Below, one piece after another: positions 26,763 to 37,354 of a DNA stretch of 64,000 nt. Below the pieces are notes generated by a model that had not been told where the DNA came from, did no database searches, and saw only the letters and a program-made list of their open reading frames with translations. The stretch is from an uncultured Rhodospirillales bacterium (lineage in GTDB: Bacteria; Pseudomonadota; Alphaproteobacteria; CACIAM-22H2): NCBI GenBank assembly GCA_937926175.1, contig CALANV010000018.1:1-64000 (forward strand). Reading direction: 5' to 3'. Position 1 is the stretch's first letter. Each line of letters begins with the position of its first letter. The position numbers and the translations under genes are program-made.

Positions 26763-28006
26763 GCGGCGATCCGGTACGGCTCGACCGCGGGCGCGGGCAC
26801 AGCAGGCCGCATTTTGTCCATCGCATCCAGCCACGGCACGAGCTTCCGCCACGACCATCCGAACACCGCAAGCGCGCGCGGAATGTCGTTGCGCCCGAGA
26901 TGGAAGGCGAACCGCTCGAGCTGCGGGTCCGGTCCGGCCGTCGGCGGGACAGGCGGGACAGCAACGGAAGCCGGGACAGGCGGCGGGGCGGCATCGGCCG
27001 CCGGCACTTCGCGACGTGGCCGCGCCCGCGACAGGGCAGCGTGGAGCCGCGCGAGATGCGCCGTCTCCTCCGCCTGGAGCCAGCGATGGACCTTCGACTT
27101 CGACAGGCCGAGCCGGGCGGCGATGCGCCGGATCGACAGGCCCTGGACGTGGAGTTCCCAGACCTCTGCCGGCGTCGGGCCGCGCAGGGACTCGCGCTGC
27201 CAGCAGGCCGTGCCGCCATTCACGGCGAGACTCGCCTCGAACGGCGCGAGCGCCGGGCCATGGGCCCGCAGCGACTTGACGACGCGGACCTCGACGCGCG
27301 CACCCTCGTCGGGCTCGTGTCCCTTGGGCCGCGACAGCGCGATCACGGTGTCGGCCACGGCTTCGAGCCAGGGCAGGCCACGGGCGCGGTCGCCTTCGAC
27401 CACCAGCACCGCCGTCCCACAACGGCGCAGATCGCGCAACCAGCCGGCGACCGCGGACCAGGCGGCGGCGGCGCGCGCGGACGCGCCACGTCCCGGCGGC
27501 ATCATGCTGTCGAGGACGATCACGTCGTAGTTGCGGGCGAGATCCGCGATCTCGGCCCGGCCTTCGGGTGTGGCGAGATCCGGCAGTACGCGCGCCTGCG
27601 TCTCGTGGGACAGGACATGCAGCGCGCCCGCCGGCGCCTTTCCGCCGGTGTCGTCTGAAAGTGCCGCGAGCCGGTCGCGCAACACCGCGAGCGGCAGCAC
27701 GCCGTCGACGAACAGCACGCGCCGTCCCCCGCCCGAGACGCGCCAACCCAACACCTTGCCGCCGCCACGTGCAAGCGCGATAGCGAGATGGAGCGCGAGC
27801 AGGCTCTTGCCCGCGCCGCGCGGACCGCGCAGCACGGCGATCTCGCCCGCAGCCAGAATCGGTTCGAGCAGCGGCCGGCGGGCCGGCACGTCGGCCGCCA
27901 GCACGGCCCGCCAGTCCAGCGGTTGGAGACGCACTGTGGCCGTGGCCGAACCGGTGACGGTGGAATCGATGACGGCAGAGTCGTCGATGATCGAGTCGAA
28001 CGGCAT
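26759..28006 (-). CDS. RecA/RepA-fold AAA ATPase with C-terminal helix-turn-helix
   Basis: A 415-residue protein starting MPFDSIIDDSAVIDS behind a near-perfect ribosome site (AAGGAGG). An AAA_25/RepA-like ATPase domain spans about residues 45-255, with Walker A LRGPRGAGKSLLALHLA and Walker B VIVLDSMMPPGRG. Around residue 290 is a homeodomain-like helix-turn-helix, SIRRIAARLGLSKSKVHRWL. A proline/alanine-rich linker and a short C-terminal block, ending PAVEPYRIAA, follow. The combination suggests a DNA-associated ATPase, as in replication initiators of mobile elements, but no integrase or replication gene is adjacent. Function is not recognised. Confidence 0.8.
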   Translation of the reverse strand: MPFDSIIDDSAVIDSTVTGSATATVRLQPLDWRAVLAADVPARRPLLEPILAAGEIAVLRGPRGAGKSLLALHLAIALARGGGKVLGWRVSGGGRRVLFVDGVLPLAVLRDRLAALSDDTGGKAPAGALHVLSHETQARVLPDLATPEGRAEIADLARNYDVIVLDSMMPPGRGASARAAAAWSAVAGWLRDLRRCGTAVLVVEGDRARGLPWLEAVADTVIALSRPKGHEPDEGARVEVRVVKSLRAHGPALAPFEASLAVNGGTACWQRESLRGPTPAEVWELHVQGLSIRRIAARLGLSKSKVHRWLQAEETAHLARLHAALSRARPRREVPAADAAPPPVPASVAVPPVPPTAGPDPQLERFAFHLGRNDIPRALAVFGWSWRKLVPWLDAMDKMRPAVPAPAVEPYRIAA

Positions 28007-28575
28007 GGATCCTCCTTCGGCCCCGGGCTTGCACGGGGCAGCAAAATGGCGTGCGCACCCGCGCGCCCAAATCGCAACAGGCGCCGGGCATCGGTCAGAC
28101 GATGTGCGGAAATGCGGAGAAAAGCTTCGGTGCGAACGGGGCGACGCCGAAAACCGGTTCGCCGCGGACGCAATGATCCGGCGACGACTCAACCCCAGGC
28201 GGCAGGGCCCGTCAAGGCACTTTCTTTAGTGTGTCGTTCGCGGGAAACAGCGCGACAACGACAGGCAATCGTGAAACTTCGAATCATCGAGAAACCGCGA
28301 GGACTTGCCTCAAATCAAGTCACCGACACGCCGGGGACGCAGGTTCGACTGCAAAGGTGCGAAAAGACCAACGAACGATCATCGACATAGGCGGCGCAAC
28401 CGGGTGCGGCGCCACGAGTGACCGCGACGAACGTGGCGGTTCGATTCCGCCTTAGCCGCCCGCGGCAGGAAACGTGGCGGCCGGGCCCGGCCCGAGCCCG
28501 CGCGAAATAAACGGCAACGTCCGGGCGTTGTCGTGCGTAAATAGCCGGTAGATGGCCACGAAAGGAGTCCACGCC
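28007..28575. other. long intergenic region with unexplained structure
   Basis: These 569 bases separate the ATPase gene (minus) from a small exported-protein gene (plus), so promoters for both should lie here. No convincing gene is seen. Short T-loop-like sequences (GGTTCGACT around 28343 and GGTTCGATTCC around 28438) and the 28390-28460 fold suggest a structured RNA or a relic of a tRNA-type sequence. Confidence 0.4.
28390..28460 (+). other. tRNA T-arm-like hairpin inside a closing stem
   Basis: GGCGG (28435-28439), loop TTCGATT, CCGCC (28447-28451) is a perfect T-arm shape. It is enclosed by GGCGGC (28390-28395) pairing with GCCGCC (28455-28460). The spacing between outer strand and T arm is near that of a tRNA, but no anticodon arm, no 7-bp acceptor and no CCA are found, so this is not a working tRNA. 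It could be a tRNA relic, an attachment-site trace or a small structured RNA. Confidence 0.35.
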
Positions 28576-28899
28576 ATGCTGCGACGCCCGACCGTTCCCG
28601 CGCTGGCAGCGTGGCTGGCGTTCGCCGCGTGGGCGGCCGCACCCAGCCTTGCCCAGCAATCGCCGCCGGCCACCCCGCCGCAGGAACGTGCGCCGCAGGA
28701 ACGCGCAGGCGAGCTTGCCCGCGAAGCGATCGAAAAGCTGATGCAGGCGCTGGCGCTCGTGATCGAGAACCTGCCGCAATACGCGATGCCGGAGATCAAC
28801 GAGCGTGGCGACATCATCATCCGCCGGCTGAACCCGCCGCCGCGCGTGGAGCGCGAGCGCGAACCCGCGCCCGAAAACCCGGACGAGACGCGGACCTAG
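28576..28899 (+). CDS. small exported protein of unknown function
   Basis: A 107-residue protein with a signal peptide (LAAWLAFAAWAAAPSLAQQS). After a glutamine/proline-rich spacer with a repeated PQERA unit comes an amphipathic helix (EKLMQALALVIENLPQYAMP) and then NERGDIIIRRLNPPP before a charged tail. AAAGGAG is 8 bases before the ATG. No family is recognised, but the ribosome site and export signal support a real gene, probably envelope-located. Confidence 0.7.
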   Translation: MLRRPTVPALAAWLAFAAWAAAPSLAQQSPPATPPQERAPQERAGELAREAIEKLMQALALVIENLPQYAMPEINERGDIIIRRLNPPPRVEREREPAPENPDETRT

Positions 28900-29113
28900 A
28901 CCTCGTCGAGACAAGGGGGATCATCACCGCCCACGGAAAATGTCGGCGACCGGCGCGCGTGCCAAGTGCCCCCGCGCGCGTCGAACGATCCCTAAGCGCC
29001 TGCGACATCGTGAGGCTTCAGCCGGGGGTGCGTTCTCGCGTATACCCAAGAGCCGTCGCGGCACCCGCGACACCCGTGCCAACGACGACATTCCATTCCA
29101 AGGACAGACGAAC

Positions 29114-29584
29114 ATGCGCTTCGCCATCCCCATCGCCATGATCATCGCGCTCGCGCTGTCGCCGGCGCGGGCGCAGAGTCCGTCGATCGAAATCGAGGGG
29201 GCGTGGGCGCGCGCCACGATCGGACAGTCGAAGACGAGTGCCGCGTATATGCGCATCACCAACCGGGGCACCGCGCCCGACCGGCTGGTCGGCGCCGCCT
29301 CGGCCGTCGCCGACAAGACGGAGCTGCACACGACGATACGCGACGGCGACATCCTGAAGATGCGCGAGGTCGACCACATCGAGATCAAGCCGGGCGAGTC
29401 GGTCGAGCTGCGGCCGGGCGGCCTGCACGTCATGCTGACCGGTCTTCGTCAGCCGCTGAAGGCGGGCGAGCACGTGACACTCACGCTGCACTTCGAGGGC
29501 GCCGGCGCGATCGAGACCACCGCCGAGATCCGTGCATCCGGCAGTCACGGTGCGCACGGCGACCACGGTCATCGCGGGCACTGA
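29114..29584 (+). CDS. PCu(A)C-type periplasmic copper chaperone
   Basis: A 156-residue periplasmic protein with signal peptide (FAIPIAMIIALALSPARAQS). The copper(I) motif H-x10-M-x21-H-x-M is exact: His in KTELHTT, Met in ILKMREV, then the HVM triplet of GGLHVMLTGL. The end is histidine-rich (HGAHGDHGHRGH), a likely extra metal-holding tail. The family delivers copper to the CuA/CuB centres of cytochrome oxidase. No SenC/Sco gene is next to it. AAGGA precedes the ATG by about 9 bases. Confidence 0.92.
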   Translation: MRFAIPIAMIIALALSPARAQSPSIEIEGAWARATIGQSKTSAAYMRITNRGTAPDRLVGAASAVADKTELHTTIRDGDILKMREVDHIEIKPGESVELRPGGLHVMLTGLRQPLKAGEHVTLTLHFEGAGAIETTAEIRASGSHGAHGDHGHRGH

Positions 29585-29682
29585 TACGCATGTCGGCCAC
29601 CACCCGCGGCCGTACGCGGCAGCGGCGGAACACGACCCGGGCGGCGCCGTTCTACCGGAAGGCGTTACACCGAGGGTATGCA

Positions 29683-30051
29683 ATGCCGCCGACCGTTCTC
29701 GTCGTCGAAGACGAAGGCCTCGTGCGTCTCGAGCTGGTCGCGCTGGTCGATGCGGCCGGCCTCGAGCTTGCCGGCGCGACCGGCTCGGCCACGGAGGCGA
29801 TACGCCTCGGCGACGAGCGGCACCCGGACGTCGCGGTGCTCGACATCAACCTTGCCGGACACTGGGAAAGGCTCGACATCGCACGCCACCTGCAGGCGCG
29901 TTTCGGCACACGCATCATCCTCGTGTCGGGGTTCGGCGGGGCCGAGCTTTCACGACGGATCGAGGCGCTTCGGCCGCATGCGGTGATCCACAAGCCGTTC
30001 AGCGGGGCCGAACTGGTGCAGGAGATGCGGCGGGCCGCCGCCGTGCCGTAA
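29683..30051 (+). CDS. single-domain response regulator
   Basis: A 122-residue receiver domain without an output domain. The acidic pair is in LVVEDEGLVR, the phosphoacceptor Asp in DVAVLDINLAG, and the conserved Lys in VIHKPFSGAEL. Lone receivers of this form in alphaproteobacteria often work with HWE/HisKA_2 kinases; one such kinase lies at 39976-42378, but no direct link is shown. Confidence 0.9.
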   Translation: MPPTVLVVEDEGLVRLELVALVDAAGLELAGATGSATEAIRLGDERHPDVAVLDINLAGHWERLDIARHLQARFGTRIILVSGFGGAELSRRIEALRPHAVIHKPFSGAELVQEMRRAAAVP

Positions 30052-30171
30052 GGCGCGCGGCCGGTCTTCGTACCGACGCAAGGGCGCACAGCGATCCCGC
30101 GCGAAACCGGTACCGGGCCCCGATCGGCGCGCCACGCACGATGTCCGCCGGCCCAACAGCGAAGCACGGCG

Positions 30172-30567
30172 ATGGACCGTTTCATCATTCGTCCGGGGCG
30201 CTGGTACGCGTGGCACATGTTCCCCGGCTCCACCGACGCGCCGCACATCACGCCGATCCGCGTCGACGGTGTCGCACAGGTCGACCGCGGCCGGATCCTG
30301 CGCCTGAAGTTCTGGAGCTTCGACGACCTGAACGAGGCGCGCGACCTCGCGATCGAGCTGCGGGTGCATCTGTGCACGGCGACGCATCTCGCCGCCGTAC
30401 CGGTCGGCGTCATGGACCGGACCGTGGTCGTCTGCGACATCAGCTTTCGCTGGATCGAGGAGTTCCGCCTGCGGCTGCTCGCGCAGAACCCGCGCCATTC
30501 GGACGAGAACGTGCAGGCCTATCTGCAGCGGATCAGCGGCGCCGTGCTCGCCTCCGGCGAGGCGTGA
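30172..30567 (+). CDS. conserved-looking protein of unknown function
   Basis: A 131-residue soluble protein beginning MDRFIIRPGRWYAWHMFPGS and containing FWSFDDLNEARDLAIELRVH and ISFRWIEEFRLRLLAQ. No signal peptide, membrane segment or known motif. It lies between the response regulator and the hydrolase, all on the plus strand; codon use matches neighbours. Confidence 0.65.
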   Translation: MDRFIIRPGRWYAWHMFPGSTDAPHITPIRVDGVAQVDRGRILRLKFWSFDDLNEARDLAIELRVHLCTATHLAAVPVGVMDRTVVVCDISFRWIEEFRLRLLAQNPRHSDENVQAYLQRISGAVLASGEA

Positions 30568-30630
30568 ACGCGCCGCCGGGGCGCGATGCGAGAAGAAGAC
30601 GAAAGAAAAGAAGAGACAGGGAGGGAACGC

Positions 30631-31527
30631 ATGCGCAAGGCCATCAGCTTCAGGACGGAAGACGGCGTGACGCTTCGCGGCTGGCACTACGTGCCCGACC
30701 AGCGGTCGGAACGCGTGCCCGCGATCGTCATGGCCCACGGCTTCTCCGCCGTGAAGGAGATGTATCTCGACAGCTTCGCCGACGTGTTCGCCACCGCCGG
30801 CCTGTCGGCGATCGTGTTCGACAACCGCAATTTCGGCGAAAGCGACGGCGCGCCGCGCCAGGAGATCGATCCCTGGCAGCAGATTCGCGACTACCGGGAC
30901 GCGATCACCTTCGCCGCGACGCTGGCCGAGATCGATGCCGACCGGATCGGCATCTGGGGGACGAGTTACAGCGGCGGGCACGTCCTCGTGCTCGGCGCGG
31001 TGGACCGCCGCGTCAAATGCGTCGTGTCGCAGGTGCCGCTCGTCAGCGGCCACGACAATGCGCGCCGACTGATCCGCGCGGACCTGTGGTCGGCGGTCCA
31101 GCGCATGTTCGAGCAGGACCGGCGCGACCGGTATGCGGGAAAGCCGCCCGCGACGATACCGGTCGTCGCGGAAGATCCGTCCGCGCCGGCCGCACTTCCC
31201 ACGTCGGATTCCTGGCAATGGTTCACGACGACGGGTCGGACGCGCGCGCCGTCGTGGCGAAACGAAGTGACGCTACGCTCGATCGAGATGTTCACGGAAT
31301 ACGAGCCGGGCGCCTACATACGCTTCGTCAGCCCGACCCCGCTTCTCATGATCGTGGCGCTCAAGGATCATCTGACCGTCGCGGACGAAGCGCTCGCCGC
31401 CCATGCGCGCGCACTCGAGCCGAAGCGACTCGTCATGCTTTCCGGCGGTCATTTCGACGCCTACGTGGACGACTTCGACATCGCCACCGGCGCGGCCCGG
31501 GACTGGTTCGTCCAACACCTGATGTAG
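30631..31527 (+). CDS. alpha/beta hydrolase (BAAT/dienelactone-type)
   Basis: A 298-residue hydrolase starting MRKAISFRTEDGVTLRGWHY behind GGGAGG. MAHGFSAVKEMYLDSFADVF marks the oxyanion region, GIWGTSYSGGHVLV the nucleophile serine, and the acid and histidine lie in IVALKDHLTVADE and LSGGHFDAYVDDF. It resembles acetyl-xylan-esterase or thiol-esterase-like alpha/beta hydrolases with an extra lid around residues 150-210. The substrate is unknown. A hairpin shared with convergent acnA follows. Confidence 0.8.
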   Translation: MRKAISFRTEDGVTLRGWHYVPDQRSERVPAIVMAHGFSAVKEMYLDSFADVFATAGLSAIVFDNRNFGESDGAPRQEIDPWQQIRDYRDAITFAATLAEIDADRIGIWGTSYSGGHVLVLGAVDRRVKCVVSQVPLVSGHDNARRLIRADLWSAVQRMFEQDRRDRYAGKPPATIPVVAEDPSAPAALPTSDSWQWFTTTGRTRAPSWRNEVTLRSIEMFTEYEPGAYIRFVSPTPLLMIVALKDHLTVADEALAAHARALEPKRLVMLSGGHFDAYVDDFDIATGAARDWFVQHLM

Positions 31528-31558
31528 ATGCCGAGGATACGCGCCGGGCGGCGCCCCC

Positions 31559-31581
31559 TTGCCCCGCCCATGACGGGGCAA
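31559..31581. terminator. bidirectional hairpin between hydrolase gene and acnA
   Basis: TTGCCCCG at 31559-31566 pairs with CGGGGCAA at 31574-31581 around a 7-base loop, in the 86-base gap between two convergent genes. The A/T ends of the stem on both strands fit a shared terminator. Confidence 0.55.
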
Positions 31582-31613
31582 AGGCGTGCCAAGCCCGGCG
31601 CGCGGCATCCGGA

Positions 31614-34304
<2,691 letters not shown>

Positions 34305-34491
34305 GGGGACTTCTCCTGTTCGGAAAATACGCAGAAGGGACCGGATGACCGATCAACGCGGCCGTTGGCTTACACGGTCCCGCCCCGATTTTGAAGGGCC
34401 CTTGTTCGGGCAGTCGCCCGGGCGGTGACGCGGGGCGCCTACCCAGGCCGTTCGCGCGGCGGGGCCGCCCCCTGTTCACGCTACGATTTAT

Positions 34492-35274
34492 TCACGCCAC
34501 GATCAGCTCGAGCCCCGCATCCGTGAGCGCCCGGCGCAGCGCGGCCGGCGGCGGCGCATCCGTGACCAGCACATGAACGGCCGAGGGCGGTGCCACGCGG
34601 ACGACCGCCGAACGCTCAAACTTCGAGGCATCCGCGACCGCGACGACGCGGCGCGCATTGGCGATGGCCGCCTGTTTGACGGCCACTTTCTGCATATCGA
34701 AATCCATCAGCGCCCCGTCGTCGTCGAAGCCGGACAAGCCGATCACGGCGCAGTCGAACTTGAAAGGGCCGAGATTGGCGATGGCGGTATCGCCGACCAG
34801 GGACCCGTCGGCGCCCCGCACCAGCCCGCCGACGACGAAGACCTGATGGGCGTCGGCGCCGGCCAGGATGGCGGCGGCGTTAAGGCTGGCGGTGAAGATA
34901 TGGAGCCCGCGCCGGAACCGCAGGGCGCGCGCGACCGCCTCGACCGTCGTTCCGACGTCGAGGAAGACCGAGGCACCGTCGGGGATGAGCCGCGCCGTCG
35001 CGTCGCCGATGCGGTGCTTGGCATCGGCGGCGAGGCCCCGCTTCTGCGCGTAGCCGAGCCGGACGGTGTTCTCCGGCATGCCGGCCCCGCCATGAAACCG
35101 CTGGAGGAGCTGGGCCTCCTGAAGCCGGATGAGGTCGCGGCGCACCGTCTGGGTCGAGACGTCAAACTGCCGGGCGAGCGCCTCGATCGTCGCAAACCCC
35201 TTGGCCTGTACGATCTTCAGGATGTCCGCCTGCCGCGGGGTCAGCCGCGGCTGCGCCCCCTTCGATTCCGCCAT
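34492..35274 (-). CDS. DeoR/GlpR family transcriptional regulator
   Basis: A 260-residue regulator. The N-terminal helix-turn-helix reads ATIEALARQFDVSTQTVRRD, and the C-terminal sugar-phosphate-isomerase-like sensor domain includes FLDVGTTVEAVARAL, IFTASLNAAAILAG and VGGLVRGADGSLVGDTAI. DeoR sensors usually bind phosphorylated sugars or polyols. It is divergent from the ABC transporter operon starting at 35496, with AT-rich palindromes between, so it very likely controls that operon. Confidence 0.9.
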   Translation of the reverse strand: MAESKGAQPRLTPRQADILKIVQAKGFATIEALARQFDVSTQTVRRDLIRLQEAQLLQRFHGGAGMPENTVRLGYAQKRGLAADAKHRIGDATARLIPDGASVFLDVGTTVEAVARALRFRRGLHIFTASLNAAAILAGADAHQVFVVGGLVRGADGSLVGDTAIANLGPFKFDCAVIGLSGFDDDGALMDFDMQKVAVKQAAIANARRVVAVADASKFERSAVVRVAPPSAVHVLVTDAPPPAALRRALTDAGLELIVA

Positions 35275-35343
35275 TGCGCGCCGCCTTCTCCCGTCCGCGC
35301 TTCGTCCAGAGCCGCGGCCGGACCGGCCGCGGGCGAAGGTGAT

Positions 35344-35381
35344 GTAATATATCTTACATGTTCTGTTGCTAAAACGACAAC
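35344..35381. promoter_or_regulatory. AT-rich dyads between deoR and ABC operon
   Basis: GTAATATATCTTAC (35344-35357, GTAA/TTAC ends) and GTTG-N9-CAAC (35365-35381) lie in the only AT-rich patch of the 221-base divergent gap. These are sensible operator and promoter positions for the DeoR regulator, but no exact consensus is claimed. Confidence 0.4.
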
Positions 35382-35495
35382 TCCGCCTGTACGATATCCA
35401 ACGGCAAGGCGAGAGCGGGATGCGGCCGGCCGGGGGTTGCCAGATCCGAGGCCGGGCGTCCAGGCGTCGTCGGAGCCGACCGAATCTGGCAGGGC

Positions 35496-36281
35496 ATGCC
35501 GATGGTCACCGCGCTTTACCTCATCTACCTGTTCCTCCCGATGGCCCTGCTCGTCGCCGGCTCGTTCGGCGATGCCTGGTTCAACACGCTGCTGCCGACC
35601 GGCACGACGACACGGTGGTACGTCGCCGTCTACGAGGATCCGAGCTTCCGCCGCGCGTTCTGGATCAGCCTGCAGGTGGCCGCGGCGACATGCGTGGTCG
35701 GAGCCGTGATCGGCCTGCCGCTCGCCTATGCGATCTATCGCGCAGCCTCGCGCGGCGTGCGCGCCGCGGCGCGCATTCTTTATCTGCTGCCGATCGCCGT
35801 GCCGCCCTTGGTGCTCGCCTTCGGCTTCGTGCTGGTGTTCTCGAGCGACACGCTGCCCTATCTCGGCAGCCTGTGGGTCCTGATCGGCGGCCATGTCGTG
35901 CTGACCCTGCCCTATCTTCTGCAGACCCTGGTCGGCGACATGCGGCATCTGCGCCTTGCCGAACTGGAGGCGGCGGCCGAATCGCTCGGCGGCGGCTTCG
36001 CGTCCCGCTTCTTCGACATCGTCCTGCCGGCGCTGCGCCACAGCCTCGCCTCGGGCCTGATCATGGTCGCCGCGCTGTCGATCGGCGAATTCCAGCTCTC
36101 GAATCTCGTGGCCGGGTTCCTGACGCGGCCCTATCCCGTCGTCCTCCTGCAGGCGTTCTATGGCGCAACCGGCTTCGCCTGCGCGGCGACGGTGATCCTG
36201 CTGGTGCTCGCGCTGCTCGCGTCCCTCGGCGGCGCGGCGACGGCGCAGGCCGGACAGCGCAGAATGGGAGCGGCGGCATGA
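35496..36281 (+). CDS. ABC transporter permease (PotC/iron/phosphonate type)
   Basis: A 261-residue permease with six hydrophobic segments. The EAA loop, which docks on the ATPase, reads LEAAAESLGGGFASRFFDIV followed by LPALRHS. The overall form matches the spermidine/putrescine, Fe3+ and 2-aminoethylphosphonate permease family. It starts the operon; its stop overlaps the ATPase start as ATGA. A second permease lies downstream at 38436, giving the usual heterodimer. Confidence 0.88.
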   Translation: MPMVTALYLIYLFLPMALLVAGSFGDAWFNTLLPTGTTTRWYVAVYEDPSFRRAFWISLQVAAATCVVGAVIGLPLAYAIYRAASRGVRAAARILYLLPIAVPPLVLAFGFVLVFSSDTLPYLGSLWVLIGGHVVLTLPYLLQTLVGDMRHLRLAELEAAAESLGGGFASRFFDIVLPALRHSLASGLIMVAALSIGEFQLSNLVAGFLTRPYPVVLLQAFYGATGFACAATVILLVLALLASLGGAATAQAGQRRMGAAA

Positions 36282-37342
36282 GCACGAAAGCCGCGGTCGC
36301 GGTCGAAAACGTCAGCTTCACCTATCCGGGGACGCAGGCCGGCGTGCGCGACATTACGCTCGCGATCGAGCCGGGCGAGCTGGTCGCGGTGATCGGCGCC
36401 AGCGGATGCGGCAAGTCGACGCTGCTCAAGCTCATCGCCGGATTCCTCGCGCCCGACTCGGGGCGCATCTTCATCGGTGGACGCGACATGGCGAACACGC
36501 CGCCGCGCGCGCGCGACCTCGGCATCGTCTTCCAGTCCTACGCGTTGTTCCCGCACATGACCGCGTGGGAGAACGTCGCCTATCCGCTCAAGGTGCGCGG
36601 CGTGGCGGCCGCCGAGCGGCGCGAGCGCGCCCGCAAGGCGCTCGAACTCGTCGGCCTCGGCGTCTTCGCCGAGCGCCGGCCGGGCGCCATGTCGGGCGGC
36701 CAGCAGCAGCGCGTGGCGCTTGCCCGCGCGCTCGTGTTCCAGCCGCGCGCGCTGCTGCTCGACGAGCCGCTCTCCGCCCTCGACGCCGCCATGCGCCTCG
36801 AGATGCGCGACGAGATCCGCCGCCTGCAGCAGGCGCACGGCATCGCCGCCCTGCACATCACCCATGATCAGGAAGAGGCGCTGTCGATGGCCGACCGCGT
36901 CGCCGTGATGCGGGCCGGCCGCATCGAGCAGATCGACACGCCGCGCGCGATCTACGAGCGGCCGGCGACGCGCGAGATCGCCGCCTTCGTCGGCCATGCC
37001 AACCTGTGGCCGGGCGTCATCGACGGCCCCCAGAGCGTGACGACGCCGGTCGGCCGTTTCGTGACGAGGCCCCACGGGCTTGGCGCGAACACCACCGTCA
37101 CCGTGCTGGTGCGCCCGGAGCGCGTGCGCCCCGGGCCCGCGCCCGACGGCGTCAACACCTTCGCCGGCACGCTCGCCCGCGACCGCTTCCTCGGCGCGCT
37201 GCGCCGCTTCGACATGGCGGTGCCGGGCGGGACGATCACGGGCGAAACCGGCGAGGCCGGCGCCATCGACCAGGTCCACGTCCGGCCGGAGCACGTGCAG
37301 CTCCTGCCGGGTGATTCCCCCAACGACGATCAAAAAACCTGA
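36278..37342 (+). CDS. ABC transporter ATP-binding protein (PotA/FbpC type)
   Basis: A 354-residue ATPase. Walker A GASGCGKSTLLK, signature MSGGQQQRVALARAL, Walker B LLLDEPLSALDAAMR and the switch HITHDQEEALSMADR are intact. A C-terminal TOBE-type regulatory domain occupies about residues 240-354. It pairs with the permeases at 35496 and 38436. The substrate class cannot be told from the ATPase. Confidence 0.92.
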   Translation: MSTKAAVAVENVSFTYPGTQAGVRDITLAIEPGELVAVIGASGCGKSTLLKLIAGFLAPDSGRIFIGGRDMANTPPRARDLGIVFQSYALFPHMTAWENVAYPLKVRGVAAAERRERARKALELVGLGVFAERRPGAMSGGQQQRVALARALVFQPRALLLDEPLSALDAAMRLEMRDEIRRLQQAHGIAALHITHDQEEALSMADRVAVMRAGRIEQIDTPRAIYERPATREIAAFVGHANLWPGVIDGPQSVTTPVGRFVTRPHGLGANTTVTVLVRPERVRPGPAPDGVNTFAGTLARDRFLGALRRFDMAVPGGTITGETGEAGAIDQVHVRPEHVQLLPGDSPNDDQKT

Positions 37343-37354
37343 GAGGAGGATCCC

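Noticed and set aside
28201..28460. Possible permuted tmRNA (T-loop-like sequences, tRNA-like stem)
   Set aside because: No tag reading frame of the expected type, no CCA after the T arm and no matching 5' piece downstream; left as an unexplained structure.
28390..28460. A tRNA gene
   Set aside because: T arm is perfect but there is no anticodon arm, no 7-bp acceptor stem and no CCA.
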